From NCBI RefSeq assembly GCF_041949975.1, contig NZ_JBHFQG010000006.1:105247-169246 (forward strand): DNA of 64,000 nt. The letters run 5' to 3'. Positions within the stretch are counted from its first letter, which is position 1, and the number at the start of each line of letters is the position of its first letter. Under the pieces are notes generated by a model, which searched no databases, was not told where the DNA came from, and saw nothing but the letters and a program-made list of their open reading frames with translations. Below, in pieces: positions 1 to 7,747 of the stretch. The DNA is from Alteribacillus sp041949975. GTDB taxonomy: Bacteria; Bacillota; Bacilli; Bacillales; Marinococcaceae. Position numbers and translations under genes: made by a program.

Positions 1-225
1 AACTAGATGGATGGTATCTTTTTCCGCTTCATTAATTTCCGCATCCAGCTGTGCATTTTGCTGAACGTTAAAATGGTCGGATATCATTTTTAGAAGCGAG
101 GTGAAAAATAATTCTGCACGTTCATTATTTATACATCCATTATGTGGATCAATTCCGTTATCTAAAAGCTCTTGTCTTGTGAGATGAACTTTTAAACGGT
201 CTCCCGGCCAGGTGTATATCTCCAT
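1..225 (-). CDS. mecB: MecA/YpbH-family ClpC adaptor, N-terminal part (gene runs off the window)
   Basis: The first 75 residues of a protein beginning MEIYTWPGDRLKVHL can be read; the gene continues past the window edge. The pattern of a short beta strand, 'RQELLDNGID', an 'NNERAELFFTSLLKMI' helix and an acidic segment fits the N-terminal domain of MecA/YpbH adaptors, which bring substrates to the ClpC unfoldase. The start is set by a strong AGGAGG just upstream (about 233-238). The next gene is a YpbG-like phosphoesterase, and in B. subtilis ypbH (mecB) is also next to ypbG; this synteny carries much of the assignment, because the visible sequence is diverged. Family membership is inferred from a fragment only. 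Confidence 0.6.
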   Translation of the reverse strand, partial: MEIYTWPGDRLKVHLTRQELLDNGIDPHNGCINNERAELFFTSLLKMISDHFNVQQNAQLDAEINEAEKDTIHLV

Positions 226-317
226 TTCAAGTCCTCCTGATTCTGCCGTTGTCGTGCCTATGCTGTTGTTAACCTGCTATACTATATTCATTGCGGCACG
301 GAGGGGTGAAGACATAA

Positions 318-1073
318 TTAGGCTCTTCGTTTAAGAGTGATAAGATGTGATTCGGCGGGGGCCCCCCATCTCAGCGGTAAGGTTGTAGTGCCATAACCAT
401 TACTTATAAGCAGCTGTATTCCCCGACGTGTCTTCCAACCGCCTTTTTCCCGAATTCCCAATAGACCTAAACGTATCTGCCCTCCATGTGTGTGGCCGCT
501 TAATGCAGCCTCAAAAACAAACGGTGCAGTTAACTGATCTAACACGGCTGGGTCATGTATGGTTAATATTGGTATGCTTTTTTGTCTTTTCTCTTTAAAT
601 TCTGTTTCATTTAATACTTGATGCCTGTCCATCAAGCCTGCTATATTTAAAACTTCATTGTTAAGACGCCATTGGAAAATACTGTTTTCTAAAATAATAA
701 CCTCTTCTTCCTCAAGTAAAACCAGTAAATCTTCTCGCACTTCTGCATCATTGTTTCCCCATACAAATATTACTGTGCCAATTTCCTTAAGTTTTCTAAT
801 GTTATCCCGCACTCTGGCTAAAGGAACCCCTGCCTCCATAATGTCTCCACCAATAATAACCAGTTCGGCTTTATTTTTTACTTTCTTTACTAGTTTGTCA
901 GGAATGCAGCGGAAATGAATATCAGATATAAAATAAATGCATTTATTACAGAAGCTTTTTGGTAATTTTTTCAAATAAAGCTCTTCATTCCTTAACCTGT
1001 TTCTTTTCGCTTCTATTCCCATAAAAATAATCCAAAAGAATAAAAGATAAACAATCACCCTTTTTAATCTCAT
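318..1073 (-). CDS. ypbG: Membrane-anchored calcineurin-type metallophosphoesterase (YpbG-like)
   Basis: This 251-residue protein has all the metal-binding blocks of the calcineurin-like phosphoesterase fold: 'SDIH' (D-x-H) near residue 50, 'GGDIMEAG' near 75, 'WGNND' near 105 (in place of the usual GNHD), 'TIHDP' near 172 and 'GHTHGGQ' near 193. An N-terminal hydrophobic segment (about residues 7-21) probably anchors it in the membrane with the enzyme domain outside or at the membrane face. The substrate is unknown; relatives include UDP-2,3-diacylglucosamine-type and cyclic-nucleotide phosphoesterases. It lies next to the mecB-like gene as in B. subtilis. The ribosome-binding site is moderate (GGAAAGG). 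Confidence 0.82.
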   Translation of the reverse strand: MRLKRVIVYLLFFWIIFMGIEAKRNRLRNEELYLKKLPKSFCNKCIYFISDIHFRCIPDKLVKKVKNKAELVIIGGDIMEAGVPLARVRDNIRKLKEIGTVIFVWGNNDAEVREDLLVLLEEEEVIILENSIFQWRLNNEVLNIAGLMDRHQVLNETEFKEKRQKSIPILTIHDPAVLDQLTAPFVFEAALSGHTHGGQIRLGLLGIREKGGWKTRRGIQLLISNGYGTTTLPLRWGAPAESHLITLKRRA

Positions 1074-1167
1074 TTACAATCGACCTTTCCAACCTTTTTC
1101 CACGCTCCACCATATTATACAGCAGGTAGAATACCAGCGGAAGGCACCTGAAATTTAAATAATTTTC

Positions 1168-1197
1168 CAAAAAAAAAGAACGGCAGCCCGTTCTTTA
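1168..1197 (-). terminator. Rho-independent terminator of the yhfH-like gene
   Basis: On the minus strand a 9-bp stem (arms at 1175-1183 and 1188-1196, 4-nt loop) is followed by a run of T residues. It lies just downstream of the small yhfH-like gene. Confidence 0.8.
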
Positions 1198-1212
1198 AAC
1201 CTTAGGATAATT

Positions 1213-1344
1213 TTATATATCAGTATTTCTTAAACATTTATCACATTGGTTCATATACGATTCATGCTGTTCTTCCATCACTTCTCCACAATCCGAACAA
1301 TGTTTTGGCGGCAGGTTTCTAAAAAATTCAGTAATTTTTTTCAT
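1213..1344 (-). CDS. yhfH: YhfH-family small zinc-ribbon-like protein (43 aa)
   Basis: A 43-residue protein starting MKKITEFFRNLPPKHCSDCG. The 'EFFRNLPPK-C-x2-C-GE...EQHE-Y-x2-C-x2-C' pattern is that of the YhfH family of tiny Bacillus proteins. Four cysteines in two C-x2-C pairs (residues 16, 19, 34 and 37) suggest one bound zinc. Function is unknown. It has its own promoter (TTGACA, 18-nt spacer, TACAAT), a GGGGAAAG-type ribosome-binding site and its own terminator, so it looks like a free-standing one-gene transcript. It is short and easily missed by automatic calling. Confidence 0.85.
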   Translation of the reverse strand: MKKITEFFRNLPPKHCSDCGEVMEEQHESYMNQCDKCLRNTDI

Positions 1345-1372
1345 TGTACTTTCCCCTTTCGACCTTTTCTAC

Positions 1373-1402
1373 ATTGTATTATAACAGTTAACAAAATGTC
1401 AA
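1373..1402 (-). promoter_or_regulatory. Sigma-A-type promoter of the yhfH-like gene
   Basis: On the minus strand a perfect TTGACA (1397-1402) is followed after 18 nt by TACAAT (1373-1378), about 30 nt upstream of the yhfH-like start codon. Confidence 0.65.
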
Positions 1403-1601
1403 TTTGTTTTAGAACATTACCGCCCATTTTTTCTGGTTTTTTATATTAATTCTTTGAAAGTTCCTGTGTTAATCAATTCTGTTACATAATAATTTTTATT
1501 GAATAAGAACGTTCTTAGAAACATTCTGTCAAATGTGGAAAATCGTTTCCGATCTATTTTATACTTAAAGAGATAATGTTCCAAAGGGAGAGACGCAAAA
1601 G

Positions 1602-1823
1602 ATGGATTTAACCATATTTTTAATAGGAACAGCTTTATTTGGCGGAGGATTTTTTCTGTTGCTTTTCTTATTACTTAAAAAAAAGAGTTTAGCTCTTCCA
1701 TTTATACTTATGGGAATAGGAGTTGTTATTTGTTTTATTGGGCTGCTGCTGTCTTCGCCTTTAACAGAAGAAAATCAATACAGCTCGAAAAGTTCTCTAC
1801 CGGGGACGGTTTACAGTTGGTGA
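1602..1823 (+). CDS. Small two-helix membrane protein, unknown function
   Basis: A 73-residue protein made of two hydrophobic segments (about residues 4-25 and 31-51) joined by a basic 'KKK' turn, with a short polar C-terminal tail rich in Ser. By the positive-inside rule the KKK turn should face the cytoplasm, leaving both ends outside. It begins with ATG behind AAAGGGAGAG. No family is recognised. The ribosome-binding site and the clean hydrophobic pattern support it as a real gene, but it could belong to one of several small membrane protein groups of Bacillaceae. Confidence 0.55.
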   Translation: MDLTIFLIGTALFGGGFFLLLFLLLKKKSLALPFILMGIGVVICFIGLLLSSPLTEENQYSSKSSLPGTVYSW

Positions 1824-1947
1824 TAAGAATGGGGCTGTAAAAATTAATTTCCTCTTTTTAGAGGACTCTTCCCGTTATAATTATTTGATAATTCAAATAA
1901 ATTTCGTTATACTAATAAGAGTACCTTTTAAACAGGAGGCGGAACCA

Positions 1948-2178
1948 ATGTTATTAAACAAACTGAAGTGCCGCTCGCTTATAACAGACCATGATGTCGA
2001 CTATAATTACAGATTAGGTATCCCTATTGAAGTGTATTGCACACGCACAGAAACAACTATGGCATTTGGCCAGATAGAACGATATTCTGAACAGCTGATT
2101 TGCGTAGCTGGCAAGTGTTTTGAAAGATCCCGTTTTATTTTCATAGGCCAGCGGGACCTTATCCAGGTATCTTCATAA
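1948..2178 (+). CDS. Hypothetical protein, 76 aa
   Basis: Starts at the ATG behind a strong AGGAGGCGG (1935-1943), giving 76 residues; an upstream in-frame ATG at 1885 has no ribosome-binding site and was rejected. The product is soluble, with three cysteines and mixed charge, and looks like a small beta-rich domain ('LGIPIEVYCTRTET...FGQIERYSEQLICVAGKCF'). I do not recognise a family. It sits between two small membrane-protein genes in the interval where B. subtilis has ypbF-ypbE-ypbD, but resembles none of them that I can recall. Confidence 0.55.
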   Translation: MLLNKLKCRSLITDHDVDYNYRLGIPIEVYCTRTETTMAFGQIERYSEQLICVAGKCFERSRFIFIGQRDLIQVSS

Positions 2179-2197
2179 AAGGAAATAAAGTCCGTAA

Positions 2198-2419
2198 TTA
2201 ACCAATCAAAAAAAATACTGCCGCAGCAATTAATACGATGAAAATAAATAATAGGAGCAGAAGACGTGCCATAGGAAAATTCATCCGAACTTTCTTTTTA
2301 TGTACTTCTTTTCGTGGGGGCAGAGAAGTGACATCTATTGAACTGTTTCTATTTAATTTTTTTCTTTGAGCACGTCTGCGAAGATTTTCTGCCTGGTCAC
2401 CTTGTCGGTTGGAGTTCAT
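2198..2419 (-). CDS. Small single-pass membrane protein, YpbE-like N-terminus without LysM
   Basis: A 73-residue protein with a long basic cytoplasmic region (residues 1-48, rich in Arg/Lys) and one C-terminal membrane helix (about 51-72), ending right after the helix. In B. subtilis the gene in this position, upstream of recS, is ypbE, which has a basic N-terminus, one helix and an extracellular LysM domain. This protein looks like only the first two parts. Ribosome-binding site AAAAGGGTG precedes the ATG. The YpbE link rests on position and layout, not on clear sequence identity. Confidence 0.5.
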   Translation of the reverse strand: MNSNRQGDQAENLRRRAQRKKLNRNSSIDVTSLPPRKEVHKKKVRMNFPMARLLLLLFIFIVLIAAAVFFLIG

Positions 2420-2500
2420 TATGAATCACCCTTTTCGACTTTAAGAGGCTTATCTTTTCTTTCATTTTAACACATCACCACTTTTTCGGCTTAAAAATAT

Positions 2501-4000
2501 TTAGCTGTGTTGGTGAAGCAAAGCAGCCAGGCGACCTTTCCATGTTATATTTTTTTTCACTTCTTCTTCCTTATGGTGTTTTTCTTTAATTAATGGCTGC
2601 GTTAAACCGCATATATCGCAGCACTGTTCTGGAGCACTTGTCTGATATTCCCCAAAATATTTTATCAGTCTTGTTCTTCTGCATTTCTTATCATCCCACA
2701 TCCACTCTTCTATTTGGTTAAGTTTCTTATATTTCCATCTTTTTCTTTGATAAAAAATGCTTTCTATATACTCTTTAAAATCACTCGATTTATTTTTAGA
2801 AACTTGTTTCTGCCATTCTTTCCAATAATGACTGAAAAAGCGTGCATGAATTTCTTCAATTCCAAACATGTCCACTAATGTCTTCTCAATAATTTCCCCT
2901 GACAACATGCCCTCTATTTCCTTACTGACCGCGGTGATGTGATGGTCATCAGGAAACTCATTATCTATCAGTCGGCGCGGAAAAATTTGATCTCTATTTG
3001 ATCTTATAAGAATAGCAGTACTTTGCTCTCCATCTCTTCCTGCTCTTCCTATTTCCTGTACATAAGATTCTATGTCTTTAGGATAATCGTAGTGAATAAT
3101 AAAACGTATATCCGGCTTATTAATTCCCATCCCAAACGCATTCGTACAGCAAATAACATCGGTCTCTCCCGATAAAAACTGCTGCTGAATTAAATTTCTA
3201 TCTTCTTGAGTCATTCCCCCATGGTATGAAAAAGCTGAAAGAGCCGTTTCCTCTTTTAACTTTATAGACAAATCTTCAGCTTTTTTTCTGCTGGAGACAT
3301 ATACCATTCCTGGAATAGGAAGTCTTTTCAAATAATCAAGCAATATTTTTTTCTTTTCCTCTTCACTGCTAGCTGATACAACACTCATTGTAATATTTTT
3401 ACGGTCTATTGAATCATTAAATATGACAGGGTCTTGTAACTGTAATTGCTGTAGAATATCTCTTTGTACTTCTGGTGCAGCTGTTGCAGTTAAGGCCAGG
3501 CAAGGCGGGTTTCCAAGCGCATATCGTATGCTGTTTAACTTCATATAATCTGTTCTAAATTCATGGCCCCATTGAGATATACAGTGAGCTTCATCTACCG
3601 CTAACAGCGAAATCTTTTGTTTACAAAGATACTGCAATACTTCCTGCAGCTGAATACTCTCCGGTGATATGTAAAGAATTTTATAAAATGATAAGTTTTT
3701 TAAAATATATCTTTTTTCATCATAGGTTAAAAAACTGTTGTAGGATGCTGTTCTTTTAATGCCTTTTTGTTTTAACTCTTGAACTTGATTTTGCATCAAT
3801 GCGATTAAAGGAGAAATTACAATCGTCAACGCATCACTTACAAGAGCTGGAAGTTGATAACACAGGGACTTACCTGTTCCGGTAGCTAACATAGCAAAAA
3901 CATCTCTTTTCTCCATTACTGCCTTGATAATTTCCTTTTGCTTGTCTTTAAATGAGTCATAACCAAAATAATGGTACAAATAATTATCCAGCGTTTTCAT
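2501..4000 (-). CDS. recS: RecQ-family ATP-dependent DNA helicase, short form (RecS-like)
   Basis: A 499-residue superfamily 2 helicase. It shows Walker A 'ATGTGKS' (about residue 40), the 'VDEAHCISQWGHEFR' Walker B and RecQ loop (about 135), 'ALTATA', 'GIGINKPDIR'-type motif V and the 'QEIGRAGRDG' motif VI. The C-terminus carries the RecQ zinc site: 'CRRTRLIKYFGE' followed by 'CCDICG'. There is no HRDC domain, which matches the short B. subtilis RecS. The start is the ATG at 4000 with GGAGGAGG 7 nt upstream; a TTG four codons earlier lies inside that ribosome-binding site. It overlaps the end of ypbB by 17 nt, so the two genes are translationally coupled. Confidence 0.93.
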   Translation of the reverse strand: MKTLDNYLYHYFGYDSFKDKQKEIIKAVMEKRDVFAMLATGTGKSLCYQLPALVSDALTIVISPLIALMQNQVQELKQKGIKRTASYNSFLTYDEKRYILKNLSFYKILYISPESIQLQEVLQYLCKQKISLLAVDEAHCISQWGHEFRTDYMKLNSIRYALGNPPCLALTATAAPEVQRDILQQLQLQDPVIFNDSIDRKNITMSVVSASSEEEKKKILLDYLKRLPIPGMVYVSSRKKAEDLSIKLKEETALSAFSYHGGMTQEDRNLIQQQFLSGETDVICCTNAFGMGINKPDIRFIIHYDYPKDIESYVQEIGRAGRDGEQSTAILIRSNRDQIFPRRLIDNEFPDDHHITAVSKEIEGMLSGEIIEKTLVDMFGIEEIHARFFSHYWKEWQKQVSKNKSSDFKEYIESIFYQRKRWKYKKLNQIEEWMWDDKKCRRTRLIKYFGEYQTSAPEQCCDICGLTQPLIKEKHHKEEEVKKNITWKGRLAALLHQHS

Positions 4001-5054
4001 TTCCTCCTCCAAAAAAAGCTAAAGTAAGTCGAATGGAAAAATAGTCAACTATCATTCCTTCATTTGCTAATGTTTCTTTTATAACTTTTAAACGGTAAGT
4101 CCCTGAGTTTTGAACAGTTGTCAAAATTCTTTTTTGTAAAGGCTTGGATACATACTTTTCAACAGAAAATTCAGCACCTTCTGAGACAAGTTCTACTATG
4201 TGATCTTCAATAGTGCTTTTTTTTAACCCCCTAATTTCTGCTATTTCATCAATTGTTAAGCCCTGATGTAAGTACCGCTTCGTTTTCTTTGTTGTTGACG
4301 TCAACACTTGCTCATGAAGAAGTCCCTCTGCCACCTCTTTTAAATAAGTAGTCTGTGGGGCATGTGCTAATAAATAATGTAGAGTTGATTGAAAACGGAA
4401 GTACGTTTCATCGATATCTTCGTTCATAGCAGCAGCAAGCTGTGTTAGAGTCTGTCCTGTGTACTGATGGCCTGAAAGCTTTCCTGCAAACACGGAAGCA
4501 TCCTTTTCAGGAAGATGGTTTAAAAGACCATACAAATCCTTATATATATAATAAGCAAGCTCCTCTTTTTCAGCTCTCATTCTTGGCCATCTTTGTTTTA
4601 ACCAGCGCTGGGTTTTAATATCATCAAATACCGGTAAAAACTTTCGGTTATCTGATAAGGAAAACGATAAACTCTGGATGGTTAATGCGATTCTTTTCCA
4701 AAAAACCGGGGCTGCTTGTCCATATTTCCAGCCATTGAATATCGACGGCCAGCTATATCGGCTAAAAAAACTTTCTGTAAATAATTTACCTTGCTCAGTC
4801 AGCTTAGCTTTATTTTCACTATTTACGATAAAAAGTTGATTTTCCATTTTTCTCGTTTCTACATCAAAATCAGTCATTGTCCATTTAGGAAGCATAGAAA
4901 AAAACTCAGATACACCATACCATTTACTGTCTTGTATGGTTTGGGAAGACCGTTTGCCGTTTAAAAGATGAAAAATTGATTTTGATGAACGATCACCATT
5001 AAACCGGCCTAGCAGATAAAGAAAAAGATATTGGCGGAAAGAGAGGTTATCCAT
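3984..5054 (-). CDS. ypbB: YpbB-like protein with C-terminal helix-turn-helix
   Basis: A 356-residue protein, matching B. subtilis YpbB (about 350) in length and in position immediately upstream of the recQ-type gene. The C-terminal third contains the recognisable segment 'YLHQGLTIDEIAEIRGLKKSTIEDHIVELVSEG' (about residues 262-294), a helix-turn-helix of the kind found at the end of RecQ proteins in other bacteria. The rest has no recognised domain. YpbB plus the short RecQ may together replace a full-length RecQ; that is inference from the gene pair. Molecular function has not been established. Confidence 0.85.
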   Translation of the reverse strand: MDNLSFRQYLFLYLLGRFNGDRSSKSIFHLLNGKRSSQTIQDSKWYGVSEFFSMLPKWTMTDFDVETRKMENQLFIVNSENKAKLTEQGKLFTESFFSRYSWPSIFNGWKYGQAAPVFWKRIALTIQSLSFSLSDNRKFLPVFDDIKTQRWLKQRWPRMRAEKEELAYYIYKDLYGLLNHLPEKDASVFAGKLSGHQYTGQTLTQLAAAMNEDIDETYFRFQSTLHYLLAHAPQTTYLKEVAEGLLHEQVLTSTTKKTKRYLHQGLTIDEIAEIRGLKKSTIEDHIVELVSEGAEFSVEKYVSKPLQKRILTTVQNSGTYRLKVIKETLANEGMIVDYFSIRLTLAFFGGGNENAG

Positions 5055-5149
5055 TCATTCCAGCCTCCAGTTTTAAAAAGGGATAAGTGAAACCCTTGAG
5101 ATAACAGCGTTTTCATATAAGAATCAGCAGCGAATTTACTCATTTTCTG

Positions 5150-5178
5150 TTGAAAAGTTTATCATGAAAGCATACAAT
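5150..5178 (+). promoter_or_regulatory. Sigma-A-type promoter of fer
   Basis: TTGAAA (5150-5155), a 17-nt spacer and TACAAT (5173-5178) upstream of the ferredoxin gene, leaving a leader of about 80 nt. Confidence 0.65.
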
Positions 5179-5263
5179 ATGAAATAGACATTGATAATCC
5201 ATTTTTAATACAGGCTTCATCGCTTTTATGGATATTAAATGATTCTTCAGGAGGTATTAGATC

Positions 5264-5512
5264 ATGCCAAAATATACTATCGTAGATAAAGATACATGCA
5301 TCGCCTGCGGAGCTTGTGGGGCTGCTGCACCCGACATTTATGATTACGATGATGAAGGACTAGCGGAAGTAATTATAGATGATAACACAGGAACCGTTGA
5401 AGTACCCGAAGAACTTGAAGAGGATATGATGGACGGTTTCGAAGGCTGTCCTACCGATTCTATTAAAATTGCGGATGAACCGTTTGAAGGTGACCCGTTA
5501 AAATTTGAATAG
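5264..5512 (+). CDS. fer: [4Fe-4S] ferredoxin
   Basis: An 82-residue, very acidic ferredoxin. The cluster ligands are Cys12, Cys15 and Cys18 in 'CIACGACG' plus one distant cysteine in 'EGCPTDSIKI' (about residue 61): the single-[4Fe-4S] Bacillus type, an electron carrier for cytoplasmic redox enzymes such as cytochrome P450s and desaturases. A strong AGGAGG precedes the ATG. It is transcribed divergently from ypbB-recS exactly as in B. subtilis, and has its own promoter and terminator. The C-terminal half is dominated by Asp/Glu, more than I would expect in a non-halophile, but this is not proof of salt adaptation. Confidence 0.95.
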   Translation: MPKYTIVDKDTCIACGACGAAAPDIYDYDDEGLAEVIIDDNTGTVEVPEELEEDMMDGFEGCPTDSIKIADEPFEGDPLKFE

Positions 5513-5515
5513 AAT

Positions 5516-5549
5516 GAAAACACCGGAACGTTACCCGGTGTTTTCTTAT
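5516..5549 (+). terminator. Rho-independent terminator of fer
   Basis: Perfect 10-bp stem (arms 5517-5526 and 5535-5544) followed by a T-rich run, four nt after the fer stop codon. Confidence 0.9.
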
Positions 5550-5646
5550 TTCTCCATACTTTTTTCTAACGATTGATTTTATTATTTGTTGATTCCTGCT
5601 ATAATTTTTAGTGGTATTGTTATACATAATAAAGGAGGCGAATGGT

Positions 5647-6138
5647 ATGGCTGCAGACAACAAAGTAGTAGAAGCTGTAATTGAAATTCCGACCGGCAGT
5701 CAGAATAAGTACGAGTTTGATAAAGAAAAAGGGGTTTACAAATTAGACCGTGTCCTTTTTTCCTCTATGTTTTATCCCGCAGAATACGGTTATATTGATG
5801 AAACGCTTGCGCTTGACGGGGACCCATTAGATATTTTAGTTCTCGTTACCAATCCAACTTTTCCTGGATGCGTCATTGATGCTCGGGTTATTGGTTATCT
5901 TAATATGATAGATGACGGAGAAGAAGATCAGAAACTGCTTGCTGTTCCTACAGAAGATCCAAGATTTAAAGATGTTCATTCTATTAATGATGTTCCTTCA
6001 CACAAGCTGGATGAAATTGCTCATTTCTTTAAAACATATAAAGATTTGGAAAATAAAAAGACAGAAATCGGAAGCTGGGAAGATGCCCAAGCTGCAGCTG
6101 AGCTTACTGATGCTTGCCTTGAGCGTTATAAAAAGTAA
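5647..6138 (+). CDS. ppa: Inorganic pyrophosphatase, family I
   Basis: A 163-residue soluble enzyme hydrolysing pyrophosphate to phosphate, pulling biosynthetic reactions forward. Family I hallmarks are present: 'FYPAEYGYI', the metal-binding signature 'DGDPLDILV' (about residues 58-66) and 'VIGYLNMIDDGEEDQKLLAV' with its acidic residues. The start is the ATG at 5647, 8 nt after AGGAGG (5633-5638); an upstream in-frame ATG at 5611 precedes that site. B. subtilis instead uses a family II manganese enzyme (ppaC), so family I here is a difference from the model species; whether a family II gene also exists cannot be seen. Single gene with its own terminator. Confidence 0.94.
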   Translation: MAADNKVVEAVIEIPTGSQNKYEFDKEKGVYKLDRVLFSSMFYPAEYGYIDETLALDGDPLDILVLVTNPTFPGCVIDARVIGYLNMIDDGEEDQKLLAVPTEDPRFKDVHSINDVPSHKLDEIAHFFKTYKDLENKKTEIGSWEDAQAAAELTDACLERYKK

Positions 6139-6142
6139 TAAA

Positions 6143-6176
6143 CAAAAATGGACCTGTCTTCAGGGTCCATTTTTTA
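6143..6176. terminator. Bidirectional terminator between ppa and the LysM-M14 gene
   Basis: Long stem (arms about 6144-6154 and 6163-6173) with A-rich left and T-rich right flanks, placed between two converging genes. It serves ppa on the plus strand and the peptidase gene on the minus strand, and overlaps the peptidase stop codon. Confidence 0.85.
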
Positions 6177-7238
6177 TGAAAATTTCGGAAAGGTAAGACT
6201 TTCTAAAATAAGAGGAACGGAAGTTATCCAAATTCGAACAGAAGATTCAAAGGGAAGCGGATTTTGCCCTGCTCCTGTCTCAATGGTAAAGCCTGGACGC
6301 TTAAACTCATTTATAAACCAGTCTTTATAACCCGCTTTACTATCGGCTGTCCGCACGGATTTAAAAGAGCTTGCTCTTGCCAGTCGGTTCGCGAGCTCAC
6401 TGCTGACAGGCGGTTCTTTATCTCTATAGCCCCAATATATTTCCTCTCCTTGTGAGTGAAAAGTAAGCACATAAGAAAACTCTTCTTTCATTGTTAGTTG
6501 GTAGACAGCTCTTGTCTCCGGTTCAGTCAGTGGAGCTTCGCCGCCATAATGTCGTGGAAAAGGAGACGCCGGACTAGTAAGTGCTTCTTCTTTCCAGCCT
6601 GCAGGCCATTGATGATTCAGATCAACGCCGGCAGCATTAGCCGACCAATGTCGAAAATCAGTAAACCCATCATTAATTTCTTTTATTTCTTTATAATTAT
6701 AATGGTCTTCGAAAAGTCCTTCTTGGACTAATTCAGCTCCATCAGGATTAACTAACGCAACAACATAAATTGTTGCTTCTCCTAGTAAGCTATCTATATC
6801 TATTCCATTCCACTTTTCTTTTAGATTTATTTTGTTTTGTAAAACTTTCAAGAACTGCATTAATAGCCAAGTGTTCAGCCATTCATTTCCATGCCATGTG
6901 CCCGAAAAAAATAGTTTCTTTGGACCATGTCCAGTCTTAAATAGCCATACTGGTTTGCCCATTCTAGAAGTACCGATTTTTTCTGATGATATTTTCCCAT
7001 TAAAATATTCTCTGTCCTGTTCAAGTTCCCGCCACCCATATTCATGAAAGCAAGCAGTATTTTTAATAGTATTAGAGGCCAGGCCGGGATCTGGGATTTG
7101 AAGGTAATTTCCTGGGGTAAGATAATCGATTCGGGAAAAAATTTCTTTATTAAAAAAAAGCAGATCTTCTATTCTCACTTTATTATAAAAAGCTACTTTT
7201 GCTAATGTGTCCCCTTTTTTTATTTTATAAGATATCAT
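6174..7238 (-). CDS. LysM domain plus M14 zinc carboxypeptidase; gamma-D-Glu-meso-DAP muropeptidase type
   Basis: A 354-residue protein with an N-terminal LysM ('YKIKKGDTLAKVAFYNKVRIEDLL...LTPGNYLQIP', about 3-50) and a C-terminal M14 metallopeptidase domain. Zinc ligands are visible as 'HGNEW' (H-x2-E) and the later His in 'LTFHSQGEEIYWG'; the catalytic Glu is in 'TIETGAGQNPLP'. This is the layout of gamma-D-glutamyl-meso-diaminopimelate peptidase I of spore formers (B. subtilis YqgT), which cleaves the peptide stem of peptidoglycan. No signal peptide is seen, so it probably acts in the sporangial cytoplasm or is released at lysis. Start: ATG at 7238 behind AGGAGGG; 38 extra upstream in-frame codons lack a ribosome-binding site. 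Confidence 0.86.
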   Translation of the reverse strand: MISYKIKKGDTLAKVAFYNKVRIEDLLFFNKEIFSRIDYLTPGNYLQIPDPGLASNTIKNTACFHEYGWRELEQDREYFNGKISSEKIGTSRMGKPVWLFKTGHGPKKLFFSGTWHGNEWLNTWLLMQFLKVLQNKINLKEKWNGIDIDSLLGEATIYVVALVNPDGAELVQEGLFEDHYNYKEIKEINDGFTDFRHWSANAAGVDLNHQWPAGWKEEALTSPASPFPRHYGGEAPLTEPETRAVYQLTMKEEFSYVLTFHSQGEEIYWGYRDKEPPVSSELANRLARASSFKSVRTADSKAGYKDWFINEFKRPGFTIETGAGQNPLPFESSVRIWITSVPLILESLTFPKFS

Positions 7239-7294
7239 TAAAACCCTCCTTTTTATTCTCACTCCAAGAATATGCTCTTCTGCCTTATATAGAA

Positions 7295-7323
7295 TTGACA
7301 ATTTAATAAACTTATGATAAATT
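7295..7323 (+). promoter_or_regulatory. Sigma-A-type promoter of serA
   Basis: TTGACA (7295-7300), 17-nt spacer, TAAATT (7318-7323). It lies about 50 nt upstream of the first T-box stem. Confidence 0.7.
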
Positions 7324-7374
7324 GCAAACAATGATAGACATTTTTCTTTCAAGGCTGCACAAATCTATATTAAA

Positions 7375-7624
7375 TGCAATGAGGAAGAATGAGGAAATGA
7401 TATTCATTTCAGAGAGCCGGGACAGCTGGGAACCGGTATGAACCATTTCTGATAGCACTTCCGAGCTGACGCTTTGAACAAATTGTAAGTAGAGGCGGAC
7501 GGATAACCCGTTATCTTGGAGCAGGCGCTCCCTGAGCCAGAATGTGAAATTCTGAAAAAATGAGGGTGGTACCGCGGAAACTTCCGCCCCTCACGAATTT
7601 ATTCGTGTGGGTGGAAGTTTTTTT
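7375..7624 (+). promoter_or_regulatory. T-box riboswitch (serine tRNA-responsive) controlling serA
   Basis: The conserved T-box AGGGTGGTACCGCG is at 7563-7576 and is followed by a long terminator stem with a T run (about 7578-7624). Stem I can be folded by eye: GGAAG (7383-7387) pairs with CTTCC (7458-7462), and GAAATG (7394-7399) pairs with CATTTC (7444-7449). The specifier loop between these helices contains AGC (7454-7456) followed by the usual purine, so the sensed tRNA is tRNA-Ser(GCU). This agrees with the downstream gene, serA. Uncharged tRNA would favour the antiterminator and raise serine synthesis. A 6-bp GATAAC/GTTATC hairpin and others lie between stem I and the T-box. Confidence 0.92.
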
Positions 7625-7747
7625 ACATTACAGAGATTTCGTATCATTATAAATAAGCCGGACACCATGAACTCTCTATCATTAACCCAGGGAGACTCCA
7701 GGTTATACCGGTTTAGATATTAGATAAAAAAAGGAGTGGAGAGTTAG

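Noticed and set aside
658..918. Open frame antisense to the YpbG-like gene, and many similar antisense frames across the window
   Set aside because: They lie wholly inside well-supported genes on the other strand, lack ribosome-binding sites and have low-complexity Ser/Leu/Phe-rich translations.
985..1170. 61-codon minus-strand frame overlapping the start of the YpbG-like gene
   Set aside because: No ribosome-binding site, overlaps the better-supported gene, and has no recognisable product.
1246..1449. Plus-strand frame over the yhfH-like gene
   Set aside because: Aromatic-rich shadow of the minus-strand gene, which has promoter, ribosome-binding site and terminator.
1505..1530. AGAACGTTCT palindrome considered as a LexA/DinR site
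   Set aside because: Spacing does not fit the Bacillus SOS box (GAAC-N4-GTTC), and the downstream gene is an unknown small membrane protein.
5463..5663. Minus-strand frame between fer and ppa
   Set aside because: Covers the fer terminator and the ppa ribosome-binding site; not protein-like.
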